Below are positions 1-7,599 of a stretch of 64,000 nucleotides of DNA, piece by piece; the first letter of the stretch is position 1; the number at the start of each line of letters is the position of its first letter. The notes beneath the pieces were generated by a model, which was not told the origin of the DNA, did not search any database, and saw only the letters and a list, made by a program, of their open reading frames with translations. The stretch lies in contig OZ026527.1 in assembly GCA_964019695.1 (NCBI GenBank), forward strand, positions 73,309,471-73,373,470, read 5' to 3'. Position numbers and translations under genes: made by a program. Origin of the DNA: Loripinus fragilis (Eukaryota; Mollusca; Bivalvia; Lucinida; Lucinidae).

Positions 1-297
1 TGGACGAAATGCACACTAAGTAACACGTGTTATATCTTTGGCATTTGTCTCATATCCGTGAGGCCAGTTAATCATCGCTTAAATAACGTGTATTCAACGT
101 TGTTATGTACGTATGATTGGACGTTAACATACCCTTAAATATGTACTATATTTGAGCCATCGCACACCATTTTGGTACTTATTGCATATGTTTAAATTCG
201 ACCTGTTAACATGCATTATAGACAGCTACCAAGTGGCTTTAGAGATTTTAATGTTGGCCTGATTATTTGTCTACATACGTTTTGTCAATGTACGGGC
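1..297. repeat. Flank A module (unit 1 exemplar)
   Basis: Leads into the main subrepeat array. Its ordered landmarks are TGGACGAAATGC (1), TCTCATAT (48), AACGTG (85), ATTCAAC (92), ATATTTGAG (148), GCATATG (184), ATGCAT (211) and ACAGCTACC (222). They recur in the same order in flank B, and the last part recurs in flank C. I infer three diverged copies of one ancestral segment. In units 2 and 3 the middle of this flank is missing. Confidence 0.7.
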
Positions 298-1860
298 AGC
301 AAAGGGTCTGATGAGGCTGCGCCAATGCTCAGGCGCATATGAGCATTCACTGAAAGAATATGCCATATGTACGCCCATTTTGTGCAGGGGCGAAGAGCAG
401 TGACTGCTCTGGCGAGACTGAACGCAAACTAAGTCTTGTCTGAGCATTGACTGATAAAATGAGGCATATACACACCCGTATTTTTGTGCATGTGCCAGAG
501 CAGTGAAGGTTCTGACGAGAGTGCATGCATGCTAAGGCTTTTCTGAGAATTCACTGAATATGGCCATATGTACGCCCATTTTGTACATGTTTGAGAGCAG
601 TGAATGCGCTGGCGAGACTGCAAGCATGCTAAGGCTCGTCTGAGAATTCACCGAAAGAAAACCCCATATATATGTCCATTTTGTGCATATGCGAAAGCAG
701 TGAAAGCTCTGGTGGGACTGCACACATGCGCATGCGCGTCTGAGCATTTACTGGTAGAATATGCCATATGTACGCCAATATTGTGCATGTGCGAGAGTAG
801 AGAAGGCACCGACAAGACTGCATGCATGCTACTTCTAGTCTAAGCATTGGCTGAAAGAATATGTCATATATACGCCAATTTATGTGCATGTTCGAGAGCA
901 GTGAAGGCTCTGGTGAGACTGCATGTCTGCTCAGGCGCGTCTGAGCATTTACTGATGGAATATGCCAAATGTATGCCCATTTTGTGCATGTGCGAGAGCA
1001 GTGAAGGCTCTGGTGAGACTGCATGTATGGTCAGGTGCGTCTGAGCATTAAATGATGGAATATGCCAAATGTATGCCCATTTTGTGCATGTGCGAGAGCA
1101 GTAAAGGCTCTGACAAGACTGCATGCATGCTTCTTCTAGTCTGAGCATTGGCTGAAAGAATATGCCATATGTACACCCATTAATGTGCATGTGCGAGAGC
1201 AGTGAAGGCTCTGGCGAGACTGCATGTATACTCAGGCACGTCTAAGCATTCACTGATGAAATATGCCATATGTACGCCCATTTTTAGCATGCGCGAGAGC
1301 AGTGAAGGCTCTGGCGAGACTGCATGTATGTTCAGGCGCGTCTGAGCATTTACTGATGGAATATGCCATGTGTACGCCCATTTTGTGCATGTGCGAGAGC
1401 AGTGAAGGATCTGGTGAGACTGCATGTACGCTCAGGCGCGTCTGAGCATTCACTGATGGAATATGCCATATGTGCGCCCATTTTGTGCATGCGCGAGAGC
1501 AGTGAAGGCTCTGGCGAGACTGCACGCATGCTAATGCTAGCTTGAGCATTCACTGATAGAATGTGCCATATAAACACCCATTTTGTGCATGTGCGAGAGC
1601 AGTGTAGGCTCTGGCGAGACTGCACGCATGCTAATGCTAGTTTGAGCATTGACTGATATAATATGCCATATAAACATCCATTTTGTGCATGTGCGAGAGC
1701 AGTGAAGGCTACGACATGACTACATTTGTGCTACTTCTAGTCTGAGCATTGACTGAAAGAATATGCCATATATACGCCCATTTCTGTGCATGTGCGAGAG
1801 CAGTGAAGGCTCTGGTGAGACTGCACGCATGCTCAGGTGCGTCTGAGCATTGACTGATAC
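298..1860. repeat. ~100-bp subrepeat array, unit 1
   Basis: About 15-16 contiguous copies of a ~100-bp motif. The GAGCATT core recurs near 342, 442, 547, 644, 744, 844, 945, 1045, 1145, 1246, 1346, 1446, 1546, 1647, 1742 and 1843. A typical copy reads GAGCATT, CACTGATGG, AATATGCCATATGTACGCCC, ATTTTGTGCATGTGCGAGAG, CAGTGAAGGCTCTGGCGAGA, CTGCATG. It holds two dyads: AGAGC/GCTCT with a 7-nt loop, and, in copies with the right ends, ATGCTCAG/CTGAGCAT with a 6-nt loop. Each position has its own variant (for example TATGGTCAGG, CTTCTTCTAG, TATACTCAGG, CTAATGCTAG). The first copies are the most diverged. Confidence 0.96.
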
Positions 1861-1990
1861 CATTTGCTATTTGCTTTCTATTTAAGCCAGTGCACGTGGT
1901 GTTTTACTTAATGTATTTGCTAGCAATCATATGCAGCCACCAGCTAACTATTAGTTTAAAAGGGCTTAAATTTGGCCTGAGGTTTCACCT
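1861..1990. repeat. Flank C module (unit 1 exemplar)
   Basis: A shorter relative of flank A, directly after the main array. ATTTAAGCC-AGTGCAC (1880; ATTTGAGCC in other units) matches ATTTGAGCC-ATCGCAC of flank A, and ATGCAGCCACC (1931) matches ATGCAT...ACAGCTACC. Like flanks A and B it runs into subrepeat sequence. Confidence 0.6.
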
Positions 1991-2130
1991 ACACCCATTT
2001 AGTGCATGTGCCAATAGCAAAGGCTTTGGCGAGACTGCGTGCACGCTCAGATACGTAATCCTCTCCTCGCGAGGGGGTGTTGCAGTATATAAAGAAAGAA
2101 AGTCTGAGAATTCACTGATAGAATATGCCA
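1990..2130. repeat. Interrupted single subrepeat after flank C
   Basis: ACCCATTTAGTGCATGTGCC, AGCAAAGGCTTTGGCGAGAC and TGCGTGCACGCTCAG (to 2050) are one diverged subrepeat. It resumes at CTGAGAATTCACTGATAG (2104) after about 50 foreign bases that hold a CG palindrome, a TATA-like box and a GAAA tract. In units 1-2 that tract is two GAAA units followed by GTCTGAG. In units 3-14 it is one unit longer and followed by GTCAGAG. Confidence 0.7.
2065..2102 (+). promoter_or_regulatory. Promoter-like insert: CG palindrome plus TATA-like box
   Basis: The 10-bp palindrome CCTCGCGAGG (2065-2074) lies 11 bp upstream of TATATAAAG (2086-2094). The core CTCGCGAG resembles the TCTCGCGAGA promoter element known in animals, and TATATAAAG fits the TATA-box consensus. 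Equivalent palindromes start at 6526, 11892, 16428, 20967, 25505, 30039, 34573, 39109, 43843, 48383, 52922, 57460 and 62000. The palindrome is broken in units 3 (CCTTGCGAGG) and 7 (CCTCGAGAGG), and the TATA box reads TATATAAAA in unit 2. Promoter activity is inference. No coding sequence lies downstream. Confidence 0.35.
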
Positions 2131-2513
2131 ACTAAAACACGTGCCAATCTGGATACCTGTCTTATCATGGGCTTTTGTTTCAATTATGAATCTGCTTCGT
2201 GGCAAGTTGACATATTGTGCATATGAAAAGAAAACAAATGAACCAGCTCATGGAAAGTTGGTATTGATCACAAAGATAACCAATGAAGATATTGATGTGC
2301 ATCTGTGTATGCTCATTGAAGTGTCATTGAATATGAATGTGATAGTACGCATACACTAAGGCCTGCTAAACCATTTCAAAGAAACCTGTCCAAGTATTCT
2401 GTTATATGATGATTGACCATAGATATATGACTAAAAAATTGTTCATAGTGATATCAAGCTCAGATACAACAACAAAAGAAATGGAAAGTAAAGCAATGAA
2501 TAAAAAAATCTAT
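2131..2513. other. Spacer without recognisable gene
   Basis: Unique within the monomer apart from weak similarity to the sequence after flank B. The 157-codon frame that crosses its equivalent in units 3-14 is discussed under rejected items. TTGACATAT and ATGAACCA words (2207, 2238) recur in the spacer after flank B, consistent with a longer ancestral duplication. Confidence 0.5.
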
Positions 2514-2632
2514 AAAAAATATTATTTTTTTTGTTTTTCTTTATCACAGGATTCGAACCTGTACCATCAGGGTATTCTAGTATTCTATATGCATTAGGCT
2601 GGCTCACTAAACCCCTCAGCTATCTGGGCTCA
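2514..2632 (-). mobile_element. tRNA-derived SINE-like segment, unit 1
   Basis: On the minus strand a box A-like TAGCTGAGGGG (2622-2612) is followed after 52 bp by a perfect box B, GGTTCGAATCC (2559-2549). Box B sits in a T-arm with a 5-bp ACAGG/CCTGT stem and a 7-nt TTCGAAT loop. A 3-bp GCT/AGC D-stem is possible. The acceptor ends (GCCCAGA and GATAAAG) do not pair and the anticodon stem is not evident, so it is not a working tRNA. An A-rich tail follows, then T6 (2519-2514) and T7 (2508-2502), either of which could end Pol III transcription. No clear target-site duplication was found. Family assignment is inference. Confidence 0.66.
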
Positions 2633-2929
2633 TTAAACCATAGGTATACAATACATCTAAATACAAATTGTTAAAGTGTTAAGGGGCATTACTCATGTGT
2701 GATTTTCAAACCCAAACTCAAAATAGTTACAAGCAAACAAATCTTTCTAATGAAACATGATTTAAAAACATGCACTTTGTCTTATTTTCCTATTGAAGAA
2801 TACATAAAATTTAAGCTGATATCTGATTGAACTAAAACAGCTTTTTATTTTACCAAAATAAACTAATAATTTCTCTGTATTTAAGTCAAGTGAAACACAG
2901 CTTGTTAAATTTATGTGTTTACCTAGACT
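2633..2929. other. AT-rich spacer
   Basis: About 300 bp between the SINE-like segment and the hairpin block, rich in A and T with no persistent reading frame or RNA motif that I can see. One indel (CCTATTGAAG versus CCTAATTGAAG, near 2797) separates units 6, 8 and 11-14 from the rest. Confidence 0.6.
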
Positions 2930-3136
2930 GTCCAAAACTCATTTGGACGGTTTAATGACGAGACCTGATGCTAGGTCTTGTCATCAAACGAATTTCTCTG
3001 ATGGAGGATTCGTAAGGAAAGGCCTTTTTATTTCCTTTTTTTAAAGTTTTTTTTTACTATTTCCCTTTGTCCTTTTCTTTTTCAAGGTGTCCCTATCCAG
3101 CTGGAGGTCGATTTTTAAAGGCTCTCTCCAGCTGGA
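2930..3136. repeat. Multi-hairpin block, unit 1
   Basis: Four inverted repeats follow one another almost without gaps. Hairpin 1 (2930-2948) has GTCCAAA/TTTGGAC arms and a 5-nt loop. Hairpin 2 (2956-2983) has TGACGAGACCT/AGGTCTTGTCA arms, one wobble, 6-nt loop. Hairpin 3 (2989-3012) has CGAAT..CTC and GAGGATTCG arms with a small bulge. Hairpin 4 (3014-3037) has AAGGAAA/TTTCCTT arms. A long T-rich tract and two identical 10-bp palindromes TCCAGCTGGA (3096-3105, 3127-3136) come next. In unit 1 hairpin 3 has CTCTGAT where other units have CTCCGAT. This could be a folded RNA, a foldback element remnant or cruciform-prone DNA. I do not recognise the family. Confidence 0.72.
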
Positions 3137-3826
3137 CGTTCAGCTAATAACAATTGGGAAAGGCGATGGTATGTTAGGTTAATCAAACGCAGAAAATGAT
3201 TCTACGGTTATGCATTAGGTGCGAAAATGGCAGTTAAACTTTTAATTGAGTGTACTACTGTTTGTTATGCGCACAAAAAGATACAATGACTGTCTATTCT
3301 GGGTTCGGTGCACAATTAATCGGTCCCATTCAACTCTATGTAAAAAGGCATAATTCGAGCATCTACAAATTTTTCCAGGACATTGCTTGGACTTTTTTCT
3401 GCCTGTGAGTGGCAAGATATGTCATTCACCTATCAAAAAAGTGAAAAGACAACCTACTTTGATAATCTCGTTTTCTCAGCATTCTCCGTTCCTTGAGGAA
3501 CAGTAAAAAAATCCAGGCTGAAATCCGACCGGCGTCATACGTTACCTGGGGAGTGCGTCGGGGAGTCTGTGACAAAATAGTCCACACAAAGATGCATTTT
3601 TCTGCATCAGCCTGACAAACATAGACCAATGTTGAATCACATGTACATTTGAAGTCGAATAAAGCACCCATTTACGCCATAAAGGGCCCAGAAACGGCAA
3701 GTGCTAAATTTCTAAAGGTACTATTTTCGTGGGCTACCAAACTGGAAGACTGTATTTGTGTACTAACACCTTCTGAGCCCAACGGTGAAATAATGCCATG
3801 TCAATGTTGCATGCAATCTAGTGACT
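3137..3826. other. Spacer with a small perfect hairpin
   Basis: No gene recognised. A perfect hairpin with GATGCA/TGCATC arms and a TTTTTC loop lies at 3591-3608. AATAAA (3658) is a possible plus-strand polyadenylation signal, and a second one lies at 3895 inside flank B. Short frames here (81 codons minus, 83-85 codons plus) are opened or closed by single-base T-run changes in different units, for example near 3390. Confidence 0.5.
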
Positions 3827-4110
3827 TGGACAAAGTGCCCACTCACCTAATGAGTGATGTGTACACCTTTGTTATTGATCTCATATTGGTGAGAAAATAA
3901 ATCACTATCCAAACAACGTGGATTCAACACTGTCGTTAAGTTAATGATTAACGTACACCTACGTACAATATTTGAGTCAGCACATGAGATCTGGCTACAT
4001 ATCGCATATGCGTTGTTGTTCCATAAATATGCATGTACAGCTACCTAGTGGAGCTAGAAGCCTTTATTTTTTTTACATAAGCCTTCATCTACGTCCACTT
4101 TTGTGGGTGT
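3827..4110. repeat. Flank B module (unit 1 exemplar)
   Basis: Diverged copy of flank A. Landmarks: TGGACAAAGTGC (3827), TCTCATAT (3879), AACGTG (3915), ATTCAAC (3922), ATATTTGAG (3968), GCATATG (4004) and ACAGCTACC (4037). Spacing differs from flank A by only a few bases until about 3930. It ends in subrepeat-derived sequence, as flanks A and C do. Confidence 0.7.
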
Positions 4111-4173
4111 GAGCAATGAAGGCTCAAGCCAGTCTGAACTGATGCACAGGCGAGATTGAGCCTTCCATTGCTC
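4111..4173. repeat. 63-bp inverted repeat made of subrepeat cores
   Basis: Arms GAGCAATGAAGGCTCAA (4111-4127) and TTGAGCCTTCCATTGCTC (4156-4173) pair along 17 bp with one bulged base. The 28-nt loop holds a smaller CAGT/ACTG stem. The arms match the subrepeat core GAGCAGTGAAGGCTC, once direct and once inverted. Other copies start at 8575, 13945, 18484, 23022, 27557, 32090, 36627, 41160, 45900, 50439, 54977 and 59517; unit 14 is cut off before it. Unit 7 has one arm mismatch (ATTAAGCC near 32134). Size and shape recall a small-RNA precursor hairpin, but that is only a resemblance. Confidence 0.75.
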
Positions 4174-4529
4174 AAAACTGCAGTAAAAATATCACAATCT
4201 CATGTGCTGGCCCAGCATGTTACACATAGCTAATAATGCATTTGGCCACACAGGTTCGAATTTGGGAGTGGACGAATATTATGTTATTCTTGTACATGGG
4301 TCAAAAATGTTATATTTGGCCTTTAAAAGTTTGACATATGAACACATTTTGAACCAAATGACTTGTAGGGTGACAGCTGTTTCTACAAGAAGAAATTAAA
4401 TGCGAAACTAGCGGTTACTTCATAAGACATTCGGATCTCCTTTGCCAATTATAATTCTGCATGAGGTGAAGGACATATGTGCAGCAAAACATTATGGGTG
4501 TCACATATCGCAGCTTCATGACCAAATTA
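4174..4529. other. Spacer before next unit
   Basis: No gene recognised. It contains a plus-strand box B-like GGTTCGAATTT (4253) without a suitable box A, and short non-conserved frames. It joins flank A of the next unit without a visible boundary, so the unit start chosen here is arbitrary. Confidence 0.5.
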
Positions 4530-4758
4530 TGGACGAAATGCACACTAAGTAACACGTGTTATATCTTTGGCATTTGTCTCATATCCGTGAGGCCAGTTAA
4601 TCATCGCTTAAATAACGTGTATTCAACGTTGTTATGTACGTATGATTGGACGTTAACATACATACGTTAACATGCATTATAGACAGCTACCAAGTGGCTT
4701 TAGAGATTTTAATGTTGGCCTGATTATTTGTCTACATACGTTTTGTCAATGTACGGGC

Positions 4759-6321
4759 AGCAAAGGGTCTGATGAGGCTGCGCCAATGCTCAGGCGCATA
4801 TGAGCATTCACTGAAAGAATATGCCATATGTACGCCCATTTTGTGCAGGGGCGAAGAGCAGTGACTGCTCTGGCGAGACTGAACGCAAACTAAGTCTTGT
4901 CTGAGCATTGACTGATAAAATGAGGCATATACACACCCGTATTTTTGTGCATGTGCCAGAGCAGTGAAGGTTCTGAAGAGAGTGCATGCATGCTAAGGCT
5001 TTTCTGAGAATTCACTGAATATGGCCATATGTACGCCCATTTTGTACATGTTTGAGAGCAGTGAATGCGCTGGCGAGACTGCAAGCATGCTAAGGCTCGT
5101 CTGAGAATTCACCGAAAGAAAACCCCATATATATGTCCATTTTGTGCATATGCGAAAGCAGTGAAAGCTCTGGTGGGACTGCACACATGCGCATGCGCGT
5201 CTGAGCATTTACTGGTAGAATATGCCATATGTACGCCAATATTGTGCATGTGCGAGAGTAGAGAAGGCACCGACAAGACTGCATGCATGCTACTTCTAGT
5301 CTAAGCATTGGCTGAAAGAATATGTCATATATACGCCAATTTATGTGCATGTTCGAGAGCAGTGAAGGCTCTGGTGAGACTGCATGTCTGCTCAGGCGCG
5401 TCTGAGCATTTACTGATGGAATATGCCAAATGTATGCCCATTTTGTGCATGTGCGAGAGCAGCGAAGGCTCTGGTGAGACTGCATGTATGGTCAGGTGCG
5501 TCTGAGCATTAAATGATGGAATATGCCAAATGTATGCCCATTTTGTGCATGTGCGAGAGCAGTAAAGGCTCTGACAAGACTGCATGCATGCTTCTTCTAG
5601 TCTGAGCATTGGCTGAAAGAATATGCCATATGTACACCCATTAATGTGCATGTGCGAGAGCAGTGAAGGCTCTGGCGAGACTGCATGTATACTCAGGCAC
5701 GTCTTAGCATTCACTGATGAAATACGCCATATGTACGCCCATTTTTAGCATGCGCACGAGCAGTGAAGGCTCTGGCGAGACTGCATGAATGTTCAGGCGC
5801 GTCTGAGCATTTACTGATGGAATATGCCATGTGTACGCCCATTTTGTGCATGTGCGAGGGCAGTGAAGGATTTGGTGAGACTGCATGTACGCTCAGGCGC
5901 GTCTGAGCATTCACTGATGGAATATGCCATATGTGCGCCCATTTTGTGCATGCGCGAGAGCAGTGAAGGCTCTGGCGAGACTGCACGCATGCTTATGCTA
6001 GCTTGAGCATTCACTGATAGAATGTGCCATATAAACACCCATTTTGTGCATGTGCGAGAGCAGTGTAGGCTCTGGCGAGACTGCACGCATGCTAATGCTA
6101 GTTTGAGCATTGACTGATATAATATGCCATATAAACATCCATTTTGTGCATGTGCGAGAGCAGTGAAGGCTACGACATGACTACATGTGTGCTACTTCTA
6201 GTCTGAGGATTGACTGAAAGAATATGCCATATGTACGCCCATTTCTGTGCATGTGCGAGAGCAGTGAAGGCTCTGGTGAGACTGCACGCATGCTCAGGTG
6301 CGTCTGAGCATTGACTGATAC
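4759..6321. repeat. ~100-bp subrepeat array, unit 2
   Basis: 1563 bp with the same order of subrepeat variants as unit 1. Private changes include CTGAAGAGAG near 4973, AGCGAAGGC near 5461, GCATGCGCACGAGC near 5747 and GTCTGAGGATTG near 6201. Confidence 0.95.
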
Positions 6322-6974
6322 CATTTGCTATTTGCATTCTATTTGAGCCAGTGCACGTGGTGTTTTACTTAATGTATTTGCTAGCAATCATATGCAGCCA
6401 CCAGCTAACTATTAGTTTAAAAGGGCTTAAATTTGGCCTGAGGTTTCACCTACACCCATTTAGTGCATGTGCCAATAGCAAAGGCTTTGGCGAGACTGCG
6501 TGCACGCTCAGATACGTAATCCTCTCCTCGCGAGGGGGTGTTGCAGTATATAAAAAAAGAAAGTCTGAGAATTCACTGATAGAATATGCCAACTAAAACA
6601 CGTGCCAATCTGGATACCTGTCTTATCATGGGCTTTTGTTTCAATTATGAATCTGCTTCGTGGCAAGTTGACATATTGTGCATATGAAAAGAAAACAAAT
6701 GAACCAGCTCATGGAAAGTTGGTATTGATCACAAAGATAACCAATGAAGATATTGATGTGCATCTGTGTATGCTCATTGAAGTGTCATTGAATATGAATG
6801 TGATAGTACGCATACACTAAGGCCTGCTAAACCATTTCAAAGAAACCTGTCCAAGTATTCTGTTATATGATGATTGACCATAGATATATGACTAAAAAAT
6901 TGTTCATAGTGATATTAAGCTCAGATACAACAACAAAAGAAATGGAAAGTAAAGCAATGATTAAAAAAATCTAT

Positions 6975-7092
6975 AAAAAATATATTTTTTTTGTTTTTCT
7001 TTATCACAGGATTCGAACCTGTACCATCAGGGTATTCTAGTATTCTATATGCATTAGGCTGGCTCACTAAACCCCTCAGCTATCTGGGCTCA
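6975..7092 (-). mobile_element. tRNA-derived SINE-like segment, unit 2
   Basis: Boxes A and B are intact (box B 7019-7009). The tail has GATAAAG as in unit 1, where units 3-14 have GAAAAAG, and one base fewer in the T-rich tract. Confidence 0.65.
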
Positions 7093-7389
7093 TTAAACCA
7101 TAGGTATACAATACATCTAAATACAAATTGTTAAAGTGTTAAGGGGCATTACTCATGTGTGATTTTCAACCCCAAACTCAAAATAGTTACAAGCAAACAA
7201 ATCTTTCTAATGAAACATGATTTAAAAACATGCACTTTGTCTTATTTTCCTATTGAAGAATACATAAAATTTAAGCTGATATCTGATTGATCTAAAACAG
7301 CTTTTTATTTTACCAAAATAAACTAATAATTTCTCTGTATTTAAGTCAAGTGAAACACAGCTTGTTAAATTTATGTGTTTACCTAGACT

Positions 7390-7599
7390 GTCCAAAACTC
7401 ATTTGGACGGTTTAATGACGAGACCTGATGCTAGGTCTTGTCATCAAACGAATTTCTCCGATGGAGGATTCGTAAGGAAAGGCCTTTTTTTTATTTCCTT
7501 TTTTTAAAGTTTTTTTTTACTATTTCCCTTTGTCCTTTTCTTTTTCAAGGTGTCCCTATCCAGCTGGAGGTCCATTTTTAAAGGCTCTCTCCAGCTGGA
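7390..7599. repeat. Multi-hairpin block, unit 2
   Basis: All four hairpins and both palindromes are present, and the third hairpin has the usual CTCCGAT. Confidence 0.72.

Larger units (their letters stand above)
1..4529. repeat. Monomer unit 1
   Basis: Full monomer of 4529 bp. It groups with unit 2: both have GTGCAGGGGCGAAG near 385 (GTGCATGGGCGAAG in units 4-14), GTAGAGAAGG near 797, CATGCTACTTCTAG near 826, and a short GAAA tract followed by GTCTGAG at 2091-2108. Unlike unit 2 it keeps the 68-bp segment around 131-210. Private changes include ATTTAAGCC at 1880 (ATTTGAGCC in other units) and GTCGATT near 3108. Confidence 0.95.

Noticed and set aside
308..345. Hammerhead ribozyme suggested by TCTGATGAGGC in each unit, since satellites often carry them
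   Set aside because: CTGATGAG is present and a short GGC/GCC stem follows, but the required GAAA after stem II and a matching cleavage stem are absent. Other CTGATG words on both strands also lack the core.
298..1860. CRISPR array
   Set aside because: Copies of ~100 bp abut without spacers, are degenerate, and there are no cas genes. The context is eukaryotic.
2541..2632. Functional tRNA gene
   Set aside because: The T-arm is perfect, but the acceptor ends do not pair, no clear anticodon stem exists and the variable region is too long and unstructured. SINE-like origin fits better.
4229..4264. Second Pol III promoter (box B-like GGTTCGAATTT at 4253, plus strand)
   Set aside because: Two mismatches to box B, and the only box A-like word (TAGCTAATAAT) is about 15 bp upstream, too close.
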